A stretch of 64,000 nucleotides of DNA from positions 1,223,001 through 1,287,000 of the forward strand of contig CP065955.1 in the NCBI GenBank assembly GCA_016126655.1. Direction: 5' to 3'. The first letter of the stretch is position 1. Each line of letters opens with the position of its first letter. The notes beneath the pieces were generated by a model. It did not search any database, was not told the origin of the DNA, and saw only the letters and a list, made by a program, of their open reading frames with translations. The position numbers and the translations under genes are program-made. This document shows, piece by piece, positions 44,124-51,614 of this stretch. The DNA comes from Aerococcaceae bacterium zg-1292 (GTDB lineage Bacteria; Bacillota; Bacilli; Lactobacillales; Aerococcaceae).

Positions 44124-44675
44124 CTAATATCCAATCCAAATAACTAAAATTAAAGCTATCAGCAATAATACACTTTCTAACAGCGTTACTCGATTCATTG
44201 TATTTTTTGTTGTAATGAATAATAAAATGAGACTCATAATCAATCCTTGTACATAGGCATTTCGATTCTTCTTATATTGAACACCCAAACCTTCATTATC
44301 ATTGTTTAATGGCTCGTTTGTTTCTGATTCTACAATCAAAATTTCCTTATTATAGTCCATAAAGCTATTCGACACTTTCCCAGAACCATTTCATAGAGGT
44401 CTCAATCTAAATTTTCCGATGGCTAAATTTCCTAGATTAATCGGTGCTCTAAAAACTTTTTTATCTGATTCATGAAGTAATCTTAAATAATCTAAATTCT
44501 CTTGGTATGAATTATTTCCGATAAATTGTGTGCCATAGAAATATTGTTTATCGCTTTTTACGAATTCATACATGAAAAGATTAACTCCAATCAGTCGATA
44601 ACCTTGATTTGACATATTATTAAGCCATACTTTAATATCAGATATAGGATCTAAAAAGAATTAAATTTTATACAT
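44124..44675 (-). pseudogene. DUF2812 membrane protein gene with two in-frame stops
   Basis: From ATG 44675 (GAGGAGG upstream) the frame reads MYKI, stop, FFLDPISDIKVWLNNMSNQG, YRLIGVNLFMYEF ... KFRLRPL, stop, NGSGKVSNSFMDYNKEILIV and a C-terminal part with two membrane segments, ending at 44124. The first 74 codons after the first stop match the DUF2812 domain. All pieces are in one frame, so two nonsense changes, not frameshifts, broke it. DUF2812 genes normally follow PadR regulators, as here. Confidence 0.75.
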
Positions 44676-44793
44676 GTTACACCTCCTCGTATTTATGCTC
44701 GTCCAGACTAGACTGACATGACCGGCTAATCTATTGTGCGTTACATACACCAATATTTTTTAGAAATGATTAAAAACAATGCACAGGGCCCAC

Positions 44794-45105
44794 TCATATT
44801 TTTAATTGCTGTATCAGATTGCTCAATTCTTGTAATCTTTTTTCCTCTAACGCTACTTGTTCACAAGCCAAGTCCGTAATCAAATAGTTTATCCGATTAC
44901 CTTCTTTAGAACTTTTCTTAATCCATCCTTTCTTTTCTAAATTATTTAACGCTCCGTATAATGTTCCCATTCCAAGAACAACACGTCCATTCGTACGTGC
45001 TTCAATAAATTGTTTGATGCCATATCCATGCAACTCTTGAAACAATGATAATAATACTAACAATGATGTTTCTGTCAACGTTCCACTCGATACATTATCT
45101 CTCAA
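44794..45105 (-). CDS. PadR-family transcriptional regulator
   Basis: 103 residues. Winged-helix domain with LLVLLSLFQELHGYGIKQFI and GMGTLYGALNNLEKKGWIKK, typical PadR, plus a short C-terminal helix for dimerisation. The start is a TTG (45105) with weak TTGGA upstream. It heads a run PadR-DUF2812(broken)-YxlE-YxlF-YxlG, so it probably represses this exporter operon (inference). Confidence 0.88.
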   Translation of the reverse strand: MRDNVSSGTLTETSLLVLLSLFQELHGYGIKQFIEARTNGRVVLGMGTLYGALNNLEKKGWIKKSSKEGNRINYLITDLACEQVALEEKRLQELSNLIQQLKI

Positions 45106-45117
45106 ATTCCAAATCTA

Positions 45118-45148
45118 ATATTATATCACTATCTGTAGTATATCACTA
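45118..45148 (-). promoter_or_regulatory. padR promoter with 10-bp direct repeats
   Basis: TATATCACTA occurs at 45122-45131 and 45139-45148 (17-bp period). On the minus strand TATAAT (45125-45120) overlaps the first. Repeats over the -10 region suggest an autoregulatory operator. Confidence 0.45.
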
Positions 45149-45218
45149 AGCGTAGCATTTATCAAAATGTACTAAAAACATCAATAGTATAAAAAGCTAG
45201 TACTTGTTCAATCCAAAG

Positions 45219-45246
45219 AACCTTGTAAGCTATCTCTTACAAGGTT
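45219..45246 (-). terminator. Terminator of the GNAT gene
   Basis: AACCTTGTAAG and CTTACAAGGTT form a perfect 11-bp stem with a 6-base loop, followed on the minus strand by CTTTGG (weak T-run). Confidence 0.7.
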
Positions 45247-45262
45247 ACAAACTTCACGTCAT

Positions 45263-45700
45263 TTACAATGAATACTCATACCACTCTTCATCAATCTGTC
45301 TAAATCCTACAGCAAGAAACATTTTTTGACTCTGTCTATTAAAGGAATAAATATTAGCTTTCACACTGGATAATTCTTTTTCATAAGCCAGTTGCAGCAT
45401 TTCCAATACACACCGTCTACCAATTTGTCGATTTTGATACGCTTTACAAATCACAATCGCTATCGCACCATCATCTAAAAGCGATACATCCCCTATTAAC
45501 TGACCTTGATATTGAATATAATAACAATCGCCATGTTCACATAAGTAATCATACATACGATGGAGTCGCTCAAGATTATACAGTTCATCCATATTATCAA
45601 CCTGTTTACAAATATCAATATCTTGGTACCATGTCAGTGATACCTCATCATTTCGATAATACGGAATAAGGCTAAGCTTATCATCAATGATTCTTACCAT
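45263..45700 (-). CDS. GNAT-family N-acetyltransferase
   Basis: 145 residues. AIVICKAYQNRQIGRRCVLEML carries the Q/R-x-x-G-R/x acetyl-CoA loop; NRQSQKMFLAVGFRQID is the C-terminal GNAT motif. Substrate unknown; LTWYQDIDICKQVDNMDELY resembles RimJ/RimL-like acetyltransferases. Its ATG overlaps the stop of the preceding membrane gene (TAATG) with GGAGGTGG as ribosome site. Confidence 0.82.
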   Translation of the reverse strand: MVRIIDDKLSLIPYYRNDEVSLTWYQDIDICKQVDNMDELYNLERLHRMYDYLCEHGDCYYIQYQGQLIGDVSLLDDGAIAIVICKAYQNRQIGRRCVLEMLQLAYEKELSSVKANIYSFNRQSQKMFLAVGFRQIDEEWYEYSL

Positions 45701-45990
45701 TATTTATCCACCTCCAATTTTTTCATCAATAGTAAGACAGGACCAATAATATACGCAATTGGCATCAGAAGTTTCGCACTCACGACATAATCTTTGGATT
45801 GAGTGGATAACAGTTCTCCCGCTCTAGGAAAAGTTAAAATAGCGATTAAAAAGTAAACACTTAACACAATATACACGCCACTAAAAGGGAACACCACAAA
45901 ATATTCTGTCATTAACAGATAATAAAAACCAAAAAAGATAGTGCCTACCACAAAATAAACAATTTTTTCAAACAAGCTTTGACTACTCAT
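45700..45990 (-). CDS. Small membrane protein, function unknown
   Basis: About 96 residues with three hydrophobic segments (residues 8-26, 33-53, 73-88). I do not recognise the family. ATG 45990 has GGGAGG upstream; the longer frame to 46026 lacks a site. It lies between the XRE regulator and the acetyltransferase and is coupled to the latter. Confidence 0.7.
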   Translation of the reverse strand: MSSQSLFEKIVYFVVGTIFFGFYYLLMTEYFVVFPFSGVYIVLSVYFLIAILTFPRAGELLSTQSKDYVVSAKLLMPIAYIIGPVLLLMKKLEVDK

Positions 45991-46051
45991 TATCAATTCC
46001 TCCCTCATATGGTTGGTTAACGTCACTTTGTACTTTGTACTGATGGTTAAT

Positions 46052-46297
46052 TCAAGTCAATGTATCCTCGCACGCACAATACTCTTCTAAATCAAAATAA
46101 AATATATCTTCAAACTTTTTATCCAAAGCAATACACAATATCAACGCAAGTCTTGAAGTCGGACAAAAGGTACCCGTTTCAATCGAACTAATTGTATTAC
46201 GCGATACCCCAACCCTATCCGCCAAATCTTGTTGCGTCAACTTTTTTTCTGTCCGTATAGCTTTAAGTCGGTTCTTTAACTCTAAATTTTGATTCAT
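46052..46297 (-). CDS. XRE-family (Cro/CI-type) regulator
   Basis: 81 residues. Helix-turn-helix LTQQDLADRVGVSRNTISSI at about residues 20-39, followed by ETGTFCPTSRLALILCIAL, the YgzD-like compact form. The C-terminus has CACEDTLT. It begins one base after the preceding membrane gene's stop. This pair with a small membrane protein is a frequent module. Two palindromes in the promoter of the operon are probable binding sites. Confidence 0.9.
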   Translation of the reverse strand: MNQNLELKNRLKAIRTEKKLTQQDLADRVGVSRNTISSIETGTFCPTSRLALILCIALDKKFEDIFYFDLEEYCACEDTLT

Positions 46298-46298
46298 A

Positions 46299-46625
46299 TT
46301 AATTCATCACATCCACAAAATACGAAATATATAAAATGCTACCACCTATGATAAAACTCATATAGGTGAACTGTTGTAAAAATGTCATATTTTTTCGATC
46401 ATACAAATATTTATAGCAACAATTCCCAATAATTACGGATAAAAACATCAACTTAGCAGTGGTAAAATCTAAGTGTTTCATTTGACAAATAATCGCTATC
46501 ACGATAAAAGTAAACATTGAAAAAATAATTGACAGATTGTTAGCCTTCAATTGAATGTAAGTCTCTCTTTCATCTTCAAGACGATTATCACACTTATATA
46601 AATCTAAAATTTTCTGTTTATTCAC
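46299..46625 (-). CDS. Small membrane protein paired with XRE regulator
   Basis: About 108 residues. A cytosolic N-terminus with RLEDERETYIQLKAN, a pattern seen in membrane partners of small XRE regulators (DUF6442/DUF6773-like), then four membrane segments in two pairs. The GTG at 46625 has AAAGGAG 7 bases upstream; the longer frame to 46703 crosses the promoter and is rejected. First gene of the operon. Confidence 0.72.
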   Translation of the reverse strand: MNKQKILDLYKCDNRLEDERETYIQLKANNLSIIFSMFTFIVIAIICQMKHLDFTTAKLMFLSVIIGNCCYKYLYDRKNMTFLQQFTYMSFIIGGSILYISYFVDVMN

Positions 46626-46644
46626 CGAAAAACTCCTTTCTTGC

Positions 46645-46693
46645 CAAGTGAACTTGATACTTATAGTATAGCCATACCAAGTATACTTGTCAA
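46645..46693 (-). promoter_or_regulatory. Promoter with two palindromic operators
   Basis: On the minus strand TTGACA (46693-46688), 17 bases, TATACT (46670-46665). CAAGTATACTTG at 46678-46689 overlaps the -35 element and CAAGTGAACTTG at 46645-46656 lies just after the start site; their centres are 33 bp apart. The two 12-bp palindromes differ only in the two central bases. Confidence 0.75.
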
Positions 46694-46762
46694 AGTTTAT
46701 CATAGTATCGTATCATTTTAGGGTTCCATTTATTATTTGAATTTCCAAAACCTCATTAGATA

Positions 46763-46796
46763 ACAAAAAAGATAGATGGCAATAAGCCCTATCTTT
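46763..46796 (-). terminator. Terminator of the nuclease gene
   Basis: On the minus strand AAAGATAGGGC pairs with GCCATCTATCTTT (bulged), followed by TTTTGTTA. Confidence 0.75.
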
Positions 46797-46879
46797 CCTT
46801 ATAAACACATAGTCACTGGTATTATTCAATTTATATTTAGATTCAAGCGATTGACAGAATTAGGACTAATCATACATCT

Positions 46880-47800
46880 CTATTCTTTTGACGTATGTCG
46901 TTTACCTATTGATAATGCATCGGCTTCCGACATCTCAATCACTCTTGAAAAATTAGTGTTAGCAGGCATATTGTCTTTAGAATACCAGTAAACATCAGCC
47001 TTTCCCTGACGCGCGATATATACTACCTTAGCTAGATTCGCATCTTCTAATTCCTTTGTATCCTCCTGCTCAAGTGTCTCAGTAGGAACAAGTGATGGCT
47101 CGGCCATACCTGTTAAGTAATCAATATTGGCATTCTTCGAGTAATTTTCAAGTGTTACAGTAGTAATTCCATATTCATCTGTTATTTCTTTATCACTACT
47201 AAAATTAATGGGTAGCAAATTTCCATTCTCATCAACACCAACATATCGAAGGATGATTTGTCTCGGTACTAGTTCATCACCTGTATAAATAGGCGTTACT
47301 TTATAATCTAACCAAAAATTGGGATGAATGGCTAACCAATTATCCAAACGCTTTTCATAGTAAAACATCCCCTCCGGATTAGTGTCATCTACTCCGCTGT
47401 AATTACCAATATTCGTCCATGCAGTCAATTGCACAAGATTGCGCCCCTCATTCGTTAATCCGCTAAATTGATAACCGATAAGATGCCCTCTGTGGAAAAG
47501 AAAATCTTTCTTTCCTTCAGTACCATAGGACATCTTATAATTATGCCATCCCTTAGGGTCAAAATTTATTTGTGGCTCTCGCTGCTTAATCGGTTCATCC
47601 TTATCTTGTAGTTGAATATGAGCAAAAGTTGCTCGACCCAGTGAATCAAAATCGCCTAAAACAAGTTGTCTCTTACCATTTGGTATGAGGACATCCAAGG
47701 AAGCATAATCTAACTGATTGGCTTCAACATTTTGACTTATCACATTGAATGAAAATAGTGACACAACTATCAATAATATCAAACTAAAAAACCGTTTCAT
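46880..47800 (-). CDS. Secreted DNA/RNA non-specific endonuclease
   Basis: 306 residues. Signal peptide (residues 1-27). The beta-beta-alpha-metal motif HRGHLIGYQFSG at about residue 103 is a variant of DRGH, and GRNLVQLTAWTNIGNYSG supplies the metal-binding asparagines, as in EndA-type streptococcal nucleases. The C-terminal ~70 residues (with YIARQGKADVYWYSKDNMP) resemble the extra domain of some secreted nucleases. Roles in this group include DNA uptake, biofilm release and escape from DNA traps. AAGGAG precedes the ATG. Confidence 0.88.
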   Translation of the reverse strand: MKRFFSLILLIVVSLFSFNVISQNVEANQLDYASLDVLIPNGKRQLVLGDFDSLGRATFAHIQLQDKDEPIKQREPQINFDPKGWHNYKMSYGTEGKKDFLFHRGHLIGYQFSGLTNEGRNLVQLTAWTNIGNYSGVDDTNPEGMFYYEKRLDNWLAIHPNFWLDYKVTPIYTGDELVPRQIILRYVGVDENGNLLPINFSSDKEITDEYGITTVTLENYSKNANIDYLTGMAEPSLVPTETLEQEDTKELEDANLAKVVYIARQGKADVYWYSKDNMPANTNFSRVIEMSEADALSIGKRHTSKE

Positions 47801-47819
47801 CTCTTACTCCTTATATAGA

Positions 47820-47860
47820 AAATATTTTGTAGATTGTCACAAGCATATAACAAAATATTT
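47820..47860 (-). promoter_or_regulatory. Inverted repeat in the nuclease leader
   Basis: AAATATTTTGT (47820-47830) and ACAAAATATTT (47850-47860) are perfect 11-bp arms lying just upstream of the ribosome site. It may be an operator or an RNA hairpin. Confidence 0.4.
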
Positions 47861-48009
47861 TTCCCGTTTTCACAACCATCTCATACAGTCTTTATTGAAA
47901 TTATACTACATTTTTAATTGTTCCCCAAGAAACTCTTTCAATAATCTATGGAAATAAAATTACTCTTGAAACTTTTGCTATTAATTATTTAGTCTAAAAC
48001 CTCTGAAAA

Positions 48010-48053
48010 ATATTCAAAACCGACGCCAATTCATCAATCTGACATCGGTCTTG
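48010..48053 (-). terminator. Terminator of the LytTR-DUF3021 operon
   Basis: On the minus strand GACCGATGTC pairs with GGCGTCGGTT, followed by TTGAATATTTTT, about 28 bases after the DUF3021 stop. Confidence 0.6.
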
Positions 48054-48080
48054 AACCGTACATAGTAATTATTGTATAAC

Positions 48081-48536
48081 TTATTCAGCATTTTGTCTGA
48101 TTCTTAGATTTAGCATTTTAATGTTATATTTCCATGAAAGATATGACAATATCCATATCAATAGATAAATGGCTACGTAAATGCCAAGATAAATTATAAG
48201 ATTCAATACATTATTGTCTATCCATTCCATAGAGTAAGACACAAATAAATAAATTGGTGTCGTGAATAAAAAATGCATAGAAGTTTGTTTTAATAACGAA
48301 TATTCAGTATTTTCATAGATTAATGATGCTGTAGAATATGTACTTCCTAGTAGTGCAGCGAGTAATGTCTGAACCAGAGCGGCGTTGAGTTCAGAACCAA
48401 ATTTATTCATAGCATTTGGTGCTACCGGATAGTAATTACCGTCTCCTATGACAACCGATACCGCTAAACCGATTAAAAATACAATTGAAACACCGATTAT
48501 GCCACCTATGAAACATCTCATCATTATTTTTTTCAT
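48081..48536 (-). CDS. DUF3021 membrane protein
   Basis: About 151 residues, four membrane segments. DUF3021 proteins are partners of LytTR regulators in Firmicutes and inhibit them at the membrane in several studied cases. ATG 48536 has GAGGTGGG upstream; the longer frame to 48596 overlaps the LytTR gene. The gene begins 12 bases after the LytTR stop. Confidence 0.85.
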   Translation of the reverse strand: MKKIMMRCFIGGIIGVSIVFLIGLAVSVVIGDGNYYPVAPNAMNKFGSELNAALVQTLLAALLGSTYSTASLIYENTEYSLLKQTSMHFLFTTPIYLFVSYSMEWIDNNVLNLIIYLGIYVAIYLLIWILSYLSWKYNIKMLNLRIRQNAE

Positions 48537-48547
48537 TGTTCCCACCT

Positions 48548-48985
48548 CTATAATCCTAATATTTCTTTTATTTTCTTCACATATCTCCGCGAACAATAAC
48601 TACACTCATTGTTACTTAACGTCAAACAAATCTTCCCTCTAAAACTCATATCAATGTTTTTAATTTTCTTTGCATTAATAATCTCTGAATTTGAGATCCG
48701 AACAAAGAAATGATTCAACCTTTGCTCCATTTCATACAAGGCTAATTTTACTGTCAAAGTTTTCTTTTCTGTTATGACGTATACTTTTTTATCTTGCGCA
48801 ATAATCTTTACAATATCATCTTCTTTGATAACTTCTAATTGGTCACCATAATTACCGATTAATAAATCAATTTTGACCGAATTAATATAATTAATTAACT
48901 TTGATATTTCATCTGTTATTTTAGATGTTTCGATTGTAACTAACGGTTCCTTATTGTTATCATTAATCTTTACTTCCAGTTTCAA
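48548..48985 (-). CDS. LytTR-family DNA-binding regulator
   Basis: 145 residues. N-terminal ~50 residues of unknown role and a C-terminal LytTR domain: VYVITEKKTLTVKLALYEME, then NHFFVRISNSEIINAKKI and SYCSRRYVKKIKEILG. It lacks a receiver domain; activity is probably set by DUF3021. The start is a TTG at 48985 with GGAGAGG upstream. Confidence 0.88.
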   Translation of the reverse strand: MKLEVKINDNNKEPLVTIETSKITDEISKLINYINSVKIDLLIGNYGDQLEVIKEDDIVKIIAQDKKVYVITEKKTLTVKLALYEMEQRLNHFFVRISNSEIINAKKIKNIDMSFRGKICLTLSNNECSYCSRRYVKKIKEILGL

Positions 48986-49270
48986 TATATCCTCTCCTTC
49001 ATCATTTTGTATACTTAAAGTATAGCAACTAAATAAAGATTTTCTACTATTTTTTGATAATCGGATAAATTATTAGGATAACTGGTAAAGTGATATCTAT
49101 AATTAATTGGAAGAGTCAATAAGCATTCCACACATTCGTAAAAAGTTCTGGTTATGGATATTGATACTAAAATAAATATTAAAAAAAGCCGTGGTTATTT
49201 TCGCAACCATAAAAAACAATATGATTAAGTTTTGGAAGTGAAATTACACTTTACCAATCAAATGGCGGAA
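48986..49270. other. Leader of the LytTR gene and intergenic space
   Basis: TATACTT-A-AAGTATA (49010-49024) is a perfect palindrome about 25 bases upstream of the LytTR start and may be its operator or contain its -10 element. I see no gene in the remaining 240 bases. Confidence 0.4.
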
Positions 49271-49316
49271 CAACAAAAAAAGGCAATGTTAGATTTGAAA
49301 ATAATCTAACTTGCCC
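49271..49316 (-). terminator. Terminator of the rplU-prp-rpmA operon
   Basis: On the minus strand GGCAAGTTAGATTAT pairs with AAATCTAACATTGCC, followed by TTTTTTTGTTG. Confidence 0.85.
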
Positions 49317-49360
49317 CTTTTCTGCCCCTTTTCATAAATGCGAGGCTATAAAAGTTAATA

Positions 49361-49648
49361 TTATGCAGTTGCAACTGGATAAACAGAAACCTGTTTTTTG
49401 TTGCGACCTTTACGTTCAAAACGAACAACGCCTTCAACTAATGCGAATAATGTATCATCGCCACCGCGACCTACGTTGTTACCAGGGTGAATTTTTGTAC
49501 CGCGTTGACGGTAAAGAATTGCGCCACCAGTAACTGTTTCACCATCAGCTGCTTTAGCACCTAAACGTTTTGCGATTGAATCACGACCGTTTTGAGTAGA
49601 ACCCCCACCCTTTTTAGTTGCGAATAATTGTAAATTTAATTTTAACAT
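49361..49648 (-). CDS. rpmA: 50S ribosomal protein L27 with cleavable leader
   Basis: 95 residues. The N-terminus [18 protein letters not shown] contains the Firmicute extension cut by Prp between A and T (LQLFA|T), which exposes the N-terminus reaching the peptidyl-transferase centre. The body has [17 protein letters not shown] and [20 protein letters not shown]. Third gene of the operon rplU-prp-rpmA. Confidence 0.97.
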   Translation of the reverse strand: MLKLNLQLFATKKGGGSTQNGRDSIAKRLGAKAADGETVTGGAILYRQRGTKIHPGNNVGRGGDDTLFALVEGVVRFERKGRNKKQVSVYPVATA

Positions 49649-49674
49649 GAGACAGCACCTCCTGTGGTATAGAA

Positions 49675-50010
49675 TTATTTATATTGAATTTTTATAAATT
49701 CAGAATAAGATTCAGCAATCACTTCTAATGCAAAAACTAAATGCTCTAACAAAAGTTGTGTCTGATCTTGTTTTTGTTGGTCTTCAATTGTATGCACAGT
49801 AACTTTAAGATACCCACCCTCTACGTCATTAACGATAGTTTCAACAGGTACATTTATCAGTTTGTGCAAAGAATTCTCGACTGAAATTACTTGCGCTGAT
49901 ACAGCTGCACATACAATATCATAGCCATTATCAGCATAACCAGCATGACCAGTTAGCTCATAAGCATATAATTGTTCAGCTTGATTGCGAAAGAATGTTA
50001 CCTTAATCAT
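49675..50010 (-). CDS. prp: Ribosomal-processing cysteine protease Prp
   Basis: 111 residues. [22 protein letters not shown] holds the catalytic histidine and cysteine. It removes the leader of L27, encoded 26 bases downstream. It starts two bases after the rplU stop. Confidence 0.95.
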   Translation of the reverse strand: MIKVTFFRNQAEQLYAYELTGHAGYADNGYDIVCAAVSAQVISVENSLHKLINVPVETIVNDVEGGYLKVTVHTIEDQQKQDQTQLLLEHLVFALEVIAESYSEFIKIQYK

Positions 50011-50012
50011 AA

Positions 50013-50321
50013 TTAAGCGTTGATTGCATCAATAGTTAATTTTGTATAAGGTTGACGATGACCTTGTTTGCGATGAGTATCTTTACGACGTTTATATTTG
50101 AAAGTAACAACTTTTTTCGCACGACCTTGTTTTTCAACAGTCGCTTCAACAGTTGCTCCTTCAACTAACGGTGTACCAACTTTAGTTGTTTCTCCACCTA
50201 CTAAGATTACCTCGTCAAAAGTTACTTTGTCGCCTGCTTCTACGTCTAATTTTTCAACGAAAACGGATTGACCAACTTCAACACGTAATTGTTTTCCGCC
50301 AGTTTTGATAATTGCGTACAT
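50013..50321 (-). CDS. rplU: 50S ribosomal protein L21
   Basis: 102 residues. [18 protein letters not shown] at the start, [20 protein letters not shown] at the end, complete and typical. AGGAGG precedes the ATG. First gene of the operon, behind a leader of about 125 bases. Confidence 0.97.
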   Translation of the reverse strand: MYAIIKTGGKQLRVEVGQSVFVEKLDVEAGDKVTFDEVILVGGETTKVGTPLVEGATVEATVEKQGRAKKVVTFKYKRRKDTHRKQGHRQPYTKLTIDAINA

Positions 50322-50482
50322 TCAAGCACCTCCTATAAAATATTTTTTCGGGTCTCCCCTACACTTAGACTCGCCATGTTAAGTGCCATTCGGTCTTGAT
50401 AATACTTAACTTGTGCGGTTGCAGTTGTGGTGCTACACAAATACAACATAACTATGGTAACACTTATTTCCTGGTGTGTCAA
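50322..50482 (-). promoter_or_regulatory. Promoter and candidate L21 leader
   Basis: TTGACA (50482-50477, minus strand), 17 bases, TACCAT (50459-50454). The following leader of about 125 bases contains several short dyads (for example CACTTAACatggcgagtcTAAGTG), consistent with the known L21 autoregulatory leaders of Firmicutes. I infer it from position, not alignment. Confidence 0.45.
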
Positions 50483-50608
50483 TGCCTAAAAAACTAAATT
50501 ATAGGTGAAAAGTCCATTGAATGATTCATTTGGACATCTTATTTTGCATTTATTCGTATAAAGTAAACCATTGCTAACACAAAATCAATGATACGTCTTA
50601 ACATTTAA

Positions 50609-51550
50609 CTAGATATGACAGACAATCATCTCTATCTCGCCTACAATCTTCCATGTTTCAACATTATTCGGAATAATAAAGTGTTGCCCTTTAGATAAAG
50701 AATAGCCAAAATTTTTTGTAGCAATTTGACCGTAACCATCAATCACCGACACTAATAAATAAGGTGCAAATTGACTAAATTCCGCCTTGCCACTTATCTT
50801 CCATTTATAAACGGTAAAAAAATTTGATGTCAAAAGTGTTGTGTGCTGCAAATCATTAATAGATTGAGTTATCGGTACTGAATTATTCGGGTGACCAATT
50901 GTGATTACATCCAGTGCTTGACTGATATGTAAAGCTCGGCAATTACCGTTTGTATCCAGGCGTTTAAAATCATATACTCTGTAGGTAGTATCACTTGATT
51001 GCTGTATTTCTAAAATCATTATTCCTGGGCCAATCGCATGAAGTGTACCACTTGGCACATAAAAGAAGTCTCCTGCATGCACTTTTACACGACATAACAA
51101 TTTGTCCCATGTATTTTCTTCAATCATTTGACTCAATTCTTCTATATCATTAGCATTATGACCATAAATAATTTCAGCATTGTCTTCAGCAGAGAGAATA
51201 TACCAACACTCTGTTTTCCCAAACTTTTCATCGTGTGCTATGGCATAGGTATCATCTGGATGAACTTGAACACTCAACCATTGATTTGCATCTAGTATCT
51301 TTATTAACAAGGGAAATGTATCATGCGTACTGTCTCCAAATAATTCTCGATGATTTTTATAGAGTGTATCTAATTTGATTCCTTTATAGTTACCGTTTGA
51401 AATTTGTGAAGTCCCGTTTGGGTGCGCTGAAATAGCCCAATATTCACCTGTTTTATCACTTGGAATCTTATAATCGAATTCTGATTTAAGCCGACTTCCA
51501 CCCCACATTTTCTCATGCATTACTGATTCTAAAAATAAAAGTTCGGACAT
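50609..51550 (-). CDS. manA: Mannose-6-phosphate isomerase, class I
   Basis: 313 residues, cupin zinc enzyme interconverting mannose-6-phosphate and fructose-6-phosphate. KMWGGSRL, LDANQWLSVQVHPDD, FGKTECWYIL and FYVPSGTLHAIGPGIMILEIQQSSDTTYR include the zinc ligands (residues of QVHPDD, ECWY and the LHAIG histidine). AGGAAAA precedes the ATG. Transcribed alone, behind the terminator of the LysM gene. Confidence 0.95.
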   Translation of the reverse strand: MSELLFLESVMHEKMWGGSRLKSEFDYKIPSDKTGEYWAISAHPNGTSQISNGNYKGIKLDTLYKNHRELFGDSTHDTFPLLIKILDANQWLSVQVHPDDTYAIAHDEKFGKTECWYILSAEDNAEIIYGHNANDIEELSQMIEENTWDKLLCRVKVHAGDFFYVPSGTLHAIGPGIMILEIQQSSDTTYRVYDFKRLDTNGNCRALHISQALDVITIGHPNNSVPITQSINDLQHTTLLTSNFFTVYKWKISGKAEFSQFAPYLLVSVIDGYGQIATKNFGYSLSKGQHFIIPNNVETWKIVGEIEMIVCHI

Positions 51551-51567
51551 TTGTTTTCCTCATTTCT

Positions 51568-51601
51568 TTAAAAAAAGAGCTCATCCTAAGATAAGCTCTT
51601 A
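51568..51601 (-). terminator. Terminator of the LysM protein gene
   Basis: On the minus strand AAGAGCTTATC pairs with GATGAGCTCTT, followed by TTTTTAAAG. Confidence 0.75.
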
Positions 51602-51614
51602 CATTCAAAATGGA

